DNA from: Neomoorella thermoacetica
GTDB lineage: Bacteria > Bacillota > DSM-521 > Neomoorellales > Neomoorellaceae
Length of the DNA stretch: 64,000 nt
Reading direction: 5' to 3'
NCBI RefSeq assembly: GCF_001875325.1
Contig: NZ_MDDC01000004.1
Span: 1-64,000 of the forward strand
The first letter of the stretch is position 1; the number at the start of each line of letters is the position of its first letter. Positions 23,804-32,767 of this stretch are shown here, piece by piece. The notes below the pieces were generated by a model that was given only the letters and a program-made list of their open reading frames with translations, was not told the origin of the DNA and did no database searches. The position numbers and the translations under genes are program-made.

Positions 23804-24582
23804 GGCTGGAGCTTAAGGAAGTCGCCAGCGGCTACGGCCACCGCACCCTGATCCGGAGGATCTCCCTGGTTGTGACTGACGGCGAGGTTTTATGCCTGCT
23901 GGGGCCCAACGGTTCCGGCAAGACGACTCTCTTTAAGACCATCCTGGGGCTTATAAGGCTGCAGGGAGGGCAGATCCTCCTGGACGGGGAGGATATCAGC
24001 CGCTGGCCGCGGGCCAGGCTGGCCCGGGTGATGGGCTACATCCCCCAGGCCCATAACCCGCCCTTTCCCTACCGGGTCTTAGACGTCGTCCTGATGGGCC
24101 GTACGGCCCACCTGGGCCCAACAGCCGCACCGGGCCGGGAGGACATGGCCGTCGCCCGCCGGGCCATCAATACCCTCAATATCTCCCACTTAGAGGACCG
24201 GATCTACACCGAGATCAGCGGCGGCGAGCGGCAACTGGTCCTCATCGCCCGCGCCCTGGCCCAGGAGCCCCGGCTTCTCATTATGGACGAAGCCACCTCG
24301 GCCCTGGACTTCGGTAACCAGCTCCTGGTCTTAAGCCACATCAAGCGGCTGGCACAGATGGGGCTGGCCATCATCATGGCCTCCCACTTTCCCGACCACG
24401 CCCTCCTCTATGCCAGTAAAGTAATGCTTCTGAAGAAGGGCCAGGTCTATAGCCTGGGCCGGCCGGAGGAGATGGTAACCGAAGAGAACCTGAAAAGCCT
24501 GTACGGCGTAGATGTAAAAATAATCCGGGCCGAATTGCCGGGTTGCAATGAGACGCGGGTATGCGTTCCGGTGTGCAGGTGA
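23800..24582 (+). CDS. FepC/BtuD-type ABC ATPase (MolC-like candidate)
   Basis: ATPase for the FecCD-type permease upstream. Walker A LGPNGSGKTTLF, Q-loop YIPQAHNPPFPYRVLDVVLMGR, signature ISGGERQLVLIARALAQEP, and Walker B LLIMDEATSALD are intact. The ATG at 23800 is eight bases after GGAGG. An earlier ATG at 23794 is too close to the site. It overlaps the permease gene end. The substrate-binding gene that follows is frameshifted, so the system may depend on the intact homologue at 27847. Confidence 0.92.
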   Translation: MRLELKEVASGYGHRTLIRRISLVVTDGEVLCLLGPNGSGKTTLFKTILGLIRLQGGQILLDGEDISRWPRARLARVMGYIPQAHNPPFPYRVLDVVLMGRTAHLGPTAAPGREDMAVARRAINTLNISHLEDRIYTEISGGERQLVLIARALAQEPRLLIMDEATSALDFGNQLLVLSHIKRLAQMGLAIIMASHFPDHALLYASKVMLLKKGQVYSLGRPEEMVTEENLKSLYGVDVKIIRAELPGCNETRVCVPVCR

Positions 24583-24691
24583 ATATTTGCTTTCAGTTAG
24601 AGCCGGTAGCTGCCATTTATGCCAACAGTATCTATATATAGGAATTGCAGGTATTATTTATGGTTTTAAAATGAGAGGGGGAAGAGACAAA

Positions 24692-25768
24692 TTGCATGGA
24701 GCTACCACCAAAAAGTTAATAGTTTTTTCATTGATTAGCACGCTGCTTCTAATACTGGCCATTTTGCTTGCCGGTTGTGGTAACCAGCAAAACAAACCGC
24801 CAGCGGTAACGGAAAAAACGGTTTATGGATATGGCCGGTAAAAACGTAAAATTACCGGCTTCCATAGACAGGGTGATTGTGACCTGTTACGGTGGTGCCA
24901 GTCACGAGCTGGCAGTTCTGGGCGCCGGGGATAAAATCGTTGCCCAGCCATCTATGCAAAGATTTCCTCAACTCGTGAAAATGATGCCCCGGTTTAAAGA
25001 TTTGCCGGACCCCGGCAGTTTTGACAATGTCAACATTGAGGCCATCTTAAAATTGAAACCCGATCTGGTTGTAGCCAGTGTAACTTCAACGAAAGGCAAT
25101 CAAAAAATTGAAGAAGCCGGTATCCCGGTGATTACCGTTAGTACGGGCGTAGCGGATATTGATGCTTTAAAAAAGAGTTCCCGATGATGGGGGAGGTCTT
25201 GAATAAATCTAACGAGGCCAATGCGCTGGTATCATACTGGGACGACTGGTTGAAGACCATCAAAGAGCGGGTATCCAAGATACCTGAAGTAAAAAGAAAA
25301 AGAGTTTATTACATGCTGGGAGCACCGCTTCATACCAACGGCAGTGCCTGGTGGGGTCAATCTTTAATTACCGCTGCCGGTGGCCTCAATGTAGCCAGCG
25401 GGATTGGTAAAGGTAGAGATATTAATATTGAACAGCTTTTAACATGGAACCCGGACGTAATTATTATTAGTAGCAATGAAGGCCGCTTTATTCCCGTATC
25501 AGAAGTAAAAAACAACCCTCAATTCAAAGGTTTGCAAGCTGTAAAGGAGGACCAGCTTTATCAATGTCCCATTGGCACCTTCTGGTGGGATCGGCCTTCG
25601 CCAGAGGGCATTCTCGGTATCCTGTGGCTGGCCCAAACCCTTTACCCCGAAAACTTTCGTGATGTTGATTTGGCTCGGGAAACGATTAAGTTCTACCAAG
25701 CTTTTTACCACTACAACCTGACGGAGCAAGACGTTCAGGAATTTTTCCATCCCGGTCCCTTGCAATAA
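24692..25768 (+). pseudogene. Frameshifted ABC substrate-binding lipoprotein (PF01497 type)
   Basis: A signal sequence with lipobox LLAGCGNQQN starts the gene; TTG at 24692 is the most likely start. The frame breaks near 24825: after TEKTV the expected TDMAGK continues in the next frame as DMAGKNVKLPASIDRVI. It breaks again at an A6 run near 25175 (DALKK then EFPMMGEVL). The rest runs intact to a terminal FYQAFYHYNLTEQDVQEFF. The homologue at 27847 has the same layout unbroken. Either two real indels or homopolymer sequencing errors explain it. Confidence 0.8.
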
Positions 25769-25787
25769 TTTTAATGGAGGGTTTATC

Positions 25788-26872
25788 ATGTCCAATCGCC
25801 CGAAAAGTTTAGTGGATCTGGTTTGTCCCCATGGCGTAGAAAGGATTGACGGCCTTACTGCAGGTTATCAGGCTTACCAGGTACTGAAGGCCGCCCTGGA
25901 ACTGGGGCTGTTTGATTGGCTGGCGGAGAATGGTCCCGGTTATCGAGAAGAAATCACCACTACCCTCAAGCTAAACGGCATGATTACTCGCAGTTTTCTC
26001 CAGGCCTTAGTTGATTTCGGTTTTTTAACCTGCCAGGACGAAAAATATGGATTAACCGAATTGGCTGAAGTTTTCCTGGTGCGGCGGAGCCCTTGCTACC
26101 AGGGAGATCTATTCTTGAGTATCGCCCGGCCTGATTCCTGGTGGAATAACTTTAAGGACACCCTTATCGCCGCAAAACCCCCGCAACAGGAGTTTGACGC
26201 CGTTCCAACTCCCGATTTTATTAAAGAGCCCTGGCCCAGCGTTCCCTCCGGGGAGAGCTGCAGGCAGTCACCCGTAGTATAATCGCCTGGCAAGGATTTA
26301 GCCAGGCCAGGACTCTCCTTGACCTGGGAGGTGGGCACGGCCTCTATGCCATAGCCCTATGCCAGGTCAATCCTAACCTCAAAGCCGTTGTTTTCGATAA
26401 ACCCCACGTTATTGCCTGTACCGGGGAATTTATTCGGCAGTACGGTCTGGAAGACCGGGTAATAGTCCGGGGGGGCGATGCGTGTTTGGAAGAATGGGGA
26501 GGAGGCTATGATATAGTCTTAATTTCTCATTTGCTTTACAAGTACCGCAAAGAATTAGCGACATTTATTGGTAAAGCCTTTGCCGCCCTGAAGCCCGGAG
26601 GCCTGCTGGCGTGTAATCACTGGTTCTGCGCCCCGGGTTGTGGAGCGGGGGGAGATGGTTTGCGGGAACTCGATAGATCCATCCATAGCTTTGGCCATCC
26701 CCTGTGCCATATGGAGGAATTCAATAACCTGCTGGCTACTACAGGTTTTAGTCTTCAGCTTTTACTTGATATTCCCGACGCCTATGGTATGGCGAAATTG
26801 CACCTTGCTGTTAAAAAAGGATTGCCATCAACTGAGGCTATAATGCCGGGGAGTTGCAGCGCCTGCTGCTAA
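25788..26872 (+). pseudogene. Frameshifted O-methyltransferase-like SAM-dependent methyltransferase
   Basis: The N-terminal half (25788 to about 26225) holds a winged-helix dimerisation domain (LKAALELGLFDWLAENGPGY). The C-terminal half in another frame has the SAM motif TLLDLGGGHGLYAIALCQ, then VVFDKPHVI and LKPGGLLACNH. One indel near 26225 (AAAGAGCCCTGG) separates the halves. The end is Cys-rich (GSCSACC). GGAGGGTTTATC precedes the ATG. Such methyltransferases beside metal importers may make a metallophore, but the substrate is unknown. Confidence 0.78.
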
Positions 26873-26952
26873 TATGAAAATTCCCTTGCAAATTTGCACC
26901 TGGGGCTTTGGCTGAACAGGATGGTATTTTGCAAACCGGAGGGGAAATAGCA

Positions 26953-27823
26953 ATGGCAATGGCGGGAGTTAACTATCAACCGGGTACGATCCTGCGGGAA
27001 ACCAATATATTCTATCCGCAATATCCTTGGCGATTCCCTGGATGATTTAACGGTGGAGCGGGTGGTTATCGGGGTATTTTATACGGGTGTAAAGCTGAGT
27101 AACGGCCAGGGCGGCTTGTGTTTTACGCCCATAAAAGCAATTCCCGGGGCTGTATGCTGTCCCAGTTCTGCCAGGGCTATGCCCGCCTCGGGAGAGTTAA
27201 GGGGCCGGAAGGCGACGGCATTCCTTGAAGGGATGTTCGCCGATCAGGCTTTGCGGAGAGCCCTGGGGATAGCCGTACTCAATGCCCTGTCGGCCACCTG
27301 TTGGCAGGTGCGACCGCCCATGAACTATACTTTGCAAACAGGCGCCAATGCCCTGGACCAGGTAGTAATACCAGGTGAGGGTCAGGTAGTGGTTGTTGGC
27401 GCTCTGATCCCTTTTATCAAGGTCCTAAAAAGACAGAACTGCCGCTTTAGTGTTCTTGAACTAGATCCGGCCACCCTTAAAAAGGATGAATTACCGTTTT
27501 ATCGACCGCCGGAGGATGCCCCGGCAGTGATACCCAGGGCCGACCTCCTGGTTATCACCGGGACTACCCTGATCAACGATACCCTGGAAGGTTTGTTGAG
27601 CTTTGTTAAGCCCGGGACACAGGTGGTAGTGGTTGGACCAACGGCGAGTATACTCCCCGATGCTTTCTTCCGCCGGGGTGTCAATCTCTTGGGGGGCACC
27701 CTGGTTACCAGACCGGACGAGTTACTGGATGTCCTGGCGGAAGCCGGCTCCGGGTATCATTTCTATGGTCGCGCGGCTGAGATGATGGTTTTACATCCTG
27801 TGAATAGTACCAGTGGAATATAG
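26953..27823 (+). pseudogene. Frameshifted DUF364/DUF4213 protein
   Basis: The original start is the ATG at 26953 behind GGAGGGGAAATAG, giving MAMAGVNYQPGTILRET. One indel near 27007 shifts the frame, which continues as IYSIRNILGDSLDDLTVERV and then VVIGVFYTGVKLSNGQGGLC through the complete DUF364 domain (ITGTTLINDTLEGLL, VVGPTASILPDAFFRRGVNL). From 27053 onward the frame is open with an internal GTG. It is the fourth DUF364 relative in the window, placed directly before an intact substrate-binding protein gene. Confidence 0.78.
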
Positions 27824-27846
27824 TAAACATAGCGGGGGATAAAATT

Positions 27847-28974
27847 ATGTTGAAGCGTTTTACCCGTAAATGGGCCAGCTTGCTCCTGGCCATCCTTATC
27901 CTGGCTGCCGCCCTGGCTGGTTGCGGCTCGCAAGTTAGCAACCAAAAAGCAACCGGACAGGCTCCTGCCGGTCAAGCAGCGGCCGAGCGGACAATAACCG
28001 ACATGGCCGGCCGCAAGGTTGCCGTTCCCGGCGAAATAAAGAAGGTCTTTGCTACCAGCCCTGTAGGGACTATTCTGGTCTATACCCTGGCACCGGAGAA
28101 GCTGGCGGGGTGGAACTATGATTTAAACGAGGTTGAGAAGAAGTATATCCTGCCCGAGTACCAGAAGCTACCTAACCTGGGCGGCTGGTATGCGAAAAAC
28201 ACGGCCAATATCGAGGAGATCTTAAAAATCCAGCCACAAGTCATCGTTTCCATGGGCTACATGGACAACACGGCTCTTTCCCAGGCTGAACAGATCCAGA
28301 AGCAGTTGCAGATACCGGTAGTTATGGTTGACGGCGAACTCACGAAACTGGATCAAGCCTATGAATTCATGGGCGACCTGCTGGGCGATAAGCAGAGAGC
28401 CCAGGAACTGGCTGCATACTGCCGGGATACTATTAACGGGGTTGCCGCTAAAGTCAAAACCCTGCCGGCGGATAAGAGGGTACGGGTTTACTACGCCGAA
28501 GGTCCTACCGGGCTGCAAACGGATCCCGTTGCTTCCCAGCATACCCAGGTACTGGATTTTGTCGGCGGCATCAACGTGGCGGCGATTCCACCGGAGCGCG
28601 GGCCGGGGGGTATGGGGATGAGCTCCGTTTCCATGGAACAGGTACTATCCTGGGATCCTGAACTTATCCTCTCATGGAACGTAGCCCAGGGGGGCGCCTA
28701 TGAAAAAATCCTCAAAGACCCCAAATGGCAGAACCTTACGGCGGTAAAAAACCACCGCGTTTACCAGGTCCCCCACGGGCCCTTCAACTGGTTTGACCGG
28801 CCGCCCTCTGTCAACCGTATCATCGGGGTGAAGTGGCTGGCCAACCTCCTTTACCCGGATGTTTTTAATTATGACCTGGTGGCAACAGTCAAGGATTTTT
28901 ATGCCAGGTTCTACCACTATAACTTATCCGATCAGGAAGCTGATGCCCTCCTGGCCGGAGCCAGGGGGAAGTAG
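27847..28974 (+). CDS. ABC importer substrate-binding lipoprotein (PF01497, MolA-like candidate)
   Basis: Extracytoplasmic binding protein of the class that feeds FecCD importers. The lipobox Cys26 (AALAGCGSQV) is followed by TITDMAGRKVAVPGEIKKVF, the usual start of the two-lobed fold, and by INVAAIPPERGPGG and ELILSWN. The last 60 residues match the frameshifted homologue at 24692 (FYARFYHYNLSDQEADALL). It probably serves the permease and ATPase at 22745-24582. The ligand is inferred to be an oxyanion or metal complex of Mo/W, not shown by sequence. Confidence 0.85.
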   Translation: MLKRFTRKWASLLLAILILAAALAGCGSQVSNQKATGQAPAGQAAAERTITDMAGRKVAVPGEIKKVFATSPVGTILVYTLAPEKLAGWNYDLNEVEKKYILPEYQKLPNLGGWYAKNTANIEEILKIQPQVIVSMGYMDNTALSQAEQIQKQLQIPVVMVDGELTKLDQAYEFMGDLLGDKQRAQELAAYCRDTINGVAAKVKTLPADKRVRVYYAEGPTGLQTDPVASQHTQVLDFVGGINVAAIPPERGPGGMGMSSVSMEQVLSWDPELILSWNVAQGGAYEKILKDPKWQNLTAVKNHRVYQVPHGPFNWFDRPPSVNRIIGVKWLANLLYPDVFNYDLVATVKDFYARFYHYNLSDQEADALLAGARGK

Positions 28975-29243
28975 AGAAAGGGCGGGTTTACCCGTTCCTT
29001 AGTTTTCCGGCCAAAACATGACGTTGCAAAATTTATGGATAAGATAAGAGGAATTTTTGAACCCATGCCGAATATAACTAACGGTAAAGTACCTGGCAGG
29101 GAGCCAGGGTAAGCTTTAAACTTTAATTTTGTAGGAAGGGAACCATGGAGGTTCTTCGCCGGCGCGAAGCTGCTTCCATGGTTTTTTGTTTGCCAGGAAA
29201 AGCTCCGGGCCAGAGCTGCATAAAAAACCGGGAGGTAGATGCA
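28975..29243 (+). promoter_or_regulatory. Leader of the Zn/Mn-type importer operon with terminator
   Basis: The leader has a CCTGGC-AGGGA-GCCAGG hairpin (about 29090-29107). A long terminator follows: AACCATGGA (29141-29149) pairs with TCCATGGTT (29175-29183), enclosing CTTCGC-CGGC-GCGAAG, then six T. It may end the upstream transcript or attenuate the downstream one. I do not recognise a known riboswitch here. Confidence 0.5.
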
Positions 29244-30101
29244 ATGTTTTCTTTAAGAAACAGGGGCCGTTTAATGGTGAGCAGTATTCTTTTATTGATC
29301 CTGGCGCTATTAATTACTACCGGTTGTAATTCTAAACAGCCGGGCAGCAAGCTCAAGGTAGTAACCGGGACTTCCTTGTTAATGACGGCCGTCCAGGAAG
29401 TAGGCGGGGATAGGGTGGAGGTAAAGAATATTATCCCACCAGCCTCCTGCCCAGGGCACTTTGACATTAAACCTTCAGACGTGGCCATGCTCGGCCAGGC
29501 CAGGGTTTTTCTAATGCATGACTGGCAGGGCCAGCTCTTTACCCAAGAATTGGTGGCCTCAGTTAAAAATCCCAAGCTAGAAGTTGTGCCCGTAGCGATA
29601 AAAGGTAACTGGATGGCCCCGCCGGTCTGGCAGCAAGCCTTGCAAACTGTAGCCGGTATCCTCGGGGAGAAAGACCCGGCAAATAAAGAGTATTACCAGA
29701 CCAACGCCCAAAAAGCAATTGATCAGGCGGCCAAAGCAGGGCAGGAAATGCAGGGCCGCTTGCAGGCGGCCGGGTCAGGGAAGGTTAAGGTTCTCTGCTC
29801 CAACCAGCAGGAGGGTTTTGTCCGCTGGGCTGGTTTGCAAGTTGTTGATACTTACGGCCGTCCCGAAGAACTTACGCCGCAGAAAGTAAAGGAACTGGTC
29901 GATAAGGGTCGCCAGGCGGGAGTAAAGTTGATTATTGATAACCTCCAGAGCGGGCCGGATGCCGGTACCGGCATTGCCAAGGAGCTGGGAGTTCCCCAGG
30001 TCACCCTCTCCAATTTCCCCGGCGGCCTTCCCGGGACCGATGAGTGGGAGCCGGCTGTACGAAAGAACGTAGATTTGCTTCTGATGTCCTTCCCCAAATA
30101 G
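29244..30101 (+). CDS. Metal ABC transporter substrate-binding lipoprotein (ZnuA/TroA family)
   Basis: Cluster A-I type solute-binding protein. The signal sequence ends in a lipobox with Cys28 (LLITTGCNSK). The mature part starts KLKVVTGTSLLMTAVQEVGG. Where zinc proteins have a His-rich ligand loop, this one reads PPASCPGHFDIKPSD, with one Cys and one His, so the metal may differ from zinc. The end matches the family (IIDNLQSGPDAGTGIAKELG). The ATG at 29244 follows GGAGGT by seven bases. It is grouped with an ATPase and permease gene. Confidence 0.82.
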   Translation: MFSLRNRGRLMVSSILLLILALLITTGCNSKQPGSKLKVVTGTSLLMTAVQEVGGDRVEVKNIIPPASCPGHFDIKPSDVAMLGQARVFLMHDWQGQLFTQELVASVKNPKLEVVPVAIKGNWMAPPVWQQALQTVAGILGEKDPANKEYYQTNAQKAIDQAAKAGQEMQGRLQAAGSGKVKVLCSNQQEGFVRWAGLQVVDTYGRPEELTPQKVKELVDKGRQAGVKLIIDNLQSGPDAGTGIAKELGVPQVTLSNFPGGLPGTDEWEPAVRKNVDLLLMSFPK

Positions 30102-30113
30102 GAGAATTGGTCT

Positions 30114-30839
30114 ATGGCAGCGGTGATTATTAACATTAAAAACGCCGTCGTATCCTACCGTGAGGATGTGGCCCTGCGGGGCGTATCCCTGGAAATCAGG
30201 GTAGGGGAAATGATAGGGGTCATCGGTCCCAACGGCGCCGGGAAAACGACGCTGCTGACCCTGATCAACGGCCTGGGGCACCTGCTCCAAGGGGAGGTTT
30301 GGGTTCTAGGCCATGACGTATCCCGCGGTTGCCTGGCAGCTCTGCGGAGCAGGATCGGCTATGTGCCCCAGCTGCCGGCCATTGATCCGCGGATGCCGGT
30401 GACAGTCAGGGAAGTAGTCATGATGGGCCGCTATGGCCGGTTGGGTTTTTTCCGCCGGCCCGGCCCCAAGGATTGGCAAAGGGTAGACGATCTTTTACAA
30501 CGGGTGGGCATGGAACACCTGGCCGGACGGCCCATCGGCCACCTTTCCGGCGGCGAACAGCAGCGGGTGGCCATCGCCCGCGCCCTGGCCCAGGAACCCG
30601 AAATTCTTCTCCTGGATGAACCTACCGCTTCCCTGGACCGGAAGGGAGAGCAGCAAATATTAACCTTGATCCAGCGTATCCACAAAGAACGGCAATTAAC
30701 TACTTTAATGGTCACCCATTCCCTGGCAGGGCTGGATGCCCTGTGCGACCGCCTGGTACTCATGAAAGGGGGACGCATCTGGCAAACAGGAACGCCGGCA
30801 GCCCTTCTAACGGAAAAGGTTCTGGAACTGCTTTTTTAG
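30114..30839 (+). CDS. Metal ABC transporter ATPase (ZnuC family)
   Basis: ATPase of the metal importer. Walker A IGPNGAGKTTLL, Q-loop GYVPQLPAIDPRMPVTVREV, signature LSGGEQQRVAIARALAQEP and Walker B ILLLDEPTASLD are intact. Length (241 residues) is typical. Its ATG lies 12 bases behind the binding-protein stop, in a GGAGAATTGGTCT context. The permease follows after 49 bases. Confidence 0.92.
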   Translation: MAAVIINIKNAVVSYREDVALRGVSLEIRVGEMIGVIGPNGAGKTTLLTLINGLGHLLQGEVWVLGHDVSRGCLAALRSRIGYVPQLPAIDPRMPVTVREVVMMGRYGRLGFFRRPGPKDWQRVDDLLQRVGMEHLAGRPIGHLSGGEQQRVAIARALAQEPEILLLDEPTASLDRKGEQQILTLIQRIHKERQLTTLMVTHSLAGLDALCDRLVLMKGGRIWQTGTPAALLTEKVLELLF

Positions 30840-30888
30840 AAGCGAGGCAAGATCATATCCTGGCATAAAGGTTAGTGAGGAGCATAAA

Positions 30889-31713
30889 ATGTCGATCTTA
30901 AGCTACAGGTTCATGCAGGATGCCCTGCTGGCCGGGTTGCTTGCCGGGGCAGCCTGCTCCCTGATTGGTGTTTTTGTCGTGACCATGCACCTTTCCTTTA
31001 TCGGCGTCTCCCTTTCCCACGCCGCATTTGCCGGGGCCCTTTTCGCCGCCTGGCTGGGATTTGCGCCCCTGGGGGGTGCCATCCTCTTTAGCCTGACGGG
31101 AGCGGCTATCATCGGGCCCCTGGCAGACCGGGGTGAGTTTAACCTCGATACCCCCATTGGTATCCTTTTTTCCGTTACCATGGGGCTGGCTTTTTTATTC
31201 ATGGGCCTGGTACCCGGTCCTAAAACCCAGGCTCTGGAACTTCTCTGGGGCAGTATCTTGACCGTCACCGGAAGCGATATCCGGATTCTGGCAGTGGTAG
31301 CGGCCGTAATTACCATGCTGGTCGCGCTATTCTTTAAGGAGATCCAGGCGGTTATCTTCCACCGAGAGATGGCCCGGGCGGTAGGTATACCGGCCGACCT
31401 CATTTTTTATAGCATCCTCTTTCTTACGGGGGCGACGGTAACGGCTTCTTTACGCAGTATTGGCGGCCTGTTGATCTTTAACCTGATCTTAAACCCGGCC
31501 GCCGCTGCTTACCAGCTTACCTATAGTTTGAAGAAGATGTTCTTCCTGGCAGTTTTTTTCGGTGTCCTGTCCTGCTGGGCCGGGCTAGCCGTTTCATACT
31601 TCCTTGACGTTCCCAGCGGGGCGGCCATAGTCCTGGCCTCGGCCGTTATTTTTGTCCTGGCAACTATTTTCTCCCCGAAACGCAAAGTGAAGCAGTGGCA
31701 AGGAGATGAATGA
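30889..31713 (+). CDS. Metal ABC transporter permease (ZnuB/ABC-3 family)
   Basis: Integral membrane permease with about eight helices, of the ABC-3 family. Family segments are visible: LLAGAACSLIGVFVVTMHLS, FIGVSLSHAAFAGAL, and LRSIGGLLIFNLILNPAAAA near the C-terminus. AGTGAGGAGCATAAA precedes the ATG. It completes a binding protein, ATPase, permease operon. Zinc and manganese are the common substrates; the unusual ligand loop in the binding protein leaves this open. Confidence 0.9.
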   Translation: MSILSYRFMQDALLAGLLAGAACSLIGVFVVTMHLSFIGVSLSHAAFAGALFAAWLGFAPLGGAILFSLTGAAIIGPLADRGEFNLDTPIGILFSVTMGLAFLFMGLVPGPKTQALELLWGSILTVTGSDIRILAVVAAVITMLVALFFKEIQAVIFHREMARAVGIPADLIFYSILFLTGATVTASLRSIGGLLIFNLILNPAAAAYQLTYSLKKMFFLAVFFGVLSCWAGLAVSYFLDVPSGAAIVLASAVIFVLATIFSPKRKVKQWQGDE

Positions 31714-31800
31714 TAAAGGCCGTGCCCAAGGCATACCACAACAGGAAGAGTCTGATATAGGACAAGGGAAGTATTATAATTATAGGAGGGTAGAGCGCGA

Positions 31801-32397
31801 GTGCTTACTCACAGGGAGTATTTTAATAGCAAGGCGGCTATCTGGGATAGCCTGGTCACGCCGGAAGAGCGGTCCAAACTGGAATCTATAGTTAAAGGGT
31901 TGAACCTGGCGCCGGGCGGCACGATATTAGATGTAGGTTGCGGCACGGGTATTCTAATTCCCTATTTGCTGGCGGCCGTAGGCCCGACCGGCCGGGTAGT
32001 GGCCCTGGATATAGCCGAGACCATGCTCAAAATGGCGAAAGGCAAAGGCTTTCCCGCCAATGTAGAGTTTGTTTGTGCCGACGTTATGGAGATCCCCTTT
32101 CCGGCGGCTACCTTTGACAAGGTTATCTGTAACTCAGCTTTTCCCCACTTTCCCCGGAAATTGGAGGCGCTAAAAGAGATGACCCGGGTGACCAAACCCG
32201 GCGGGCGGGTAATTATCTGCCATCCGGCAGCACGGGAGGCCATCAATCACCTGCACCGTTCCATTGGCGGCGTTGTAGCCGGGGACCAGATCCCGCCCCG
32301 TACGGAAATGGAAGCCCTGCTGGCAGCTGCGGGACTGGTAAATATCGAGATTAACGGGGGACCGGATTTTTACCTGGCACTGGGGGTTAAAGTTTAA
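31801..32397 (+). CDS. Class I SAM-dependent methyltransferase (UbiE-like)
   Basis: A 198-residue Rossmann methyltransferase. Motif I GTILDVGCGTGILIPYLL is at about 39-56, followed by RVVALDIAETML, VEFVCADVMEIPFPAATFD and KPGGRVIICHP. It resembles the UbiE/COQ5 group but is short, and the substrate is unknown. The GTG start follows GGAGGGTAGAGCGCGA. It lies 87 bases after the metal permease gene, likely in the same transcript. Confidence 0.85.
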   Translation: MLTHREYFNSKAAIWDSLVTPEERSKLESIVKGLNLAPGGTILDVGCGTGILIPYLLAAVGPTGRVVALDIAETMLKMAKGKGFPANVEFVCADVMEIPFPAATFDKVICNSAFPHFPRKLEALKEMTRVTKPGGRVIICHPAAREAINHLHRSIGGVVAGDQIPPRTEMEALLAAAGLVNIEINGGPDFYLALGVKV

Positions 32398-32416
32398 CTA
32401 CACCTTAATTGGACTC

Positions 32417-32547
32417 AGGTGGAATTTCAGGGCGTTATATAACACCAGATGGTATAGACCGCATTCTTCTTAATAAGGATGCTGCGGTAACTACCAAATT
32501 ACGGCTATCTTCGAGCCCCACCTTATTGGCCGGGGCTTTATTTTTAT
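32417..32547 (+). promoter_or_regulatory. Structured leader with terminator, candidate cis-regulatory RNA
   Basis: Stems visible by eye are GGCGTTAT/ATAACACC (32431-32446), an outer ATGGTA/TACCA (32449-32454 and 32492-32496) and an inner ACCGCA/TGCGGT (32458-32463 and 32483-32488). A terminator AGCCCC/GGGGCT (32514-32537) with TTTATTTTTATTT follows. AGGTGG at 32417-32422 could pair with CCACCT inside the terminator loop (32518-32523), a possible antiterminator. I do not recognise a known riboswitch class. Three CATAACA repeats at 32675-32705 precede the next gene. Confidence 0.5.
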
Positions 32548-32767
32548 TTATGCCGGTTGACTTGCGGGTAAAACCGGCGGCCTTGTCGGGTATAAGTACT
32601 TTTTGCTACTTTCAGCAAGAACCTTTCAACCCGGCCCCGGTATTCATCTTCCTCTGGCCTTTTACCGTTACTAACATAACAAACAGTCATAACAAACATA
32701 ACAGGATTTCAAAGATATGCGTCTAATATTATAGGCAATTAATTACTTGCGCAAACGGAGGGCATGT

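Noticed and set aside
32675-32705. CATAACA repeats as a possible CRISPR-like or iteron array
   Set aside because: Only three short copies with uneven spacing (13 and 9 bases). They are at most regulator half-sites.
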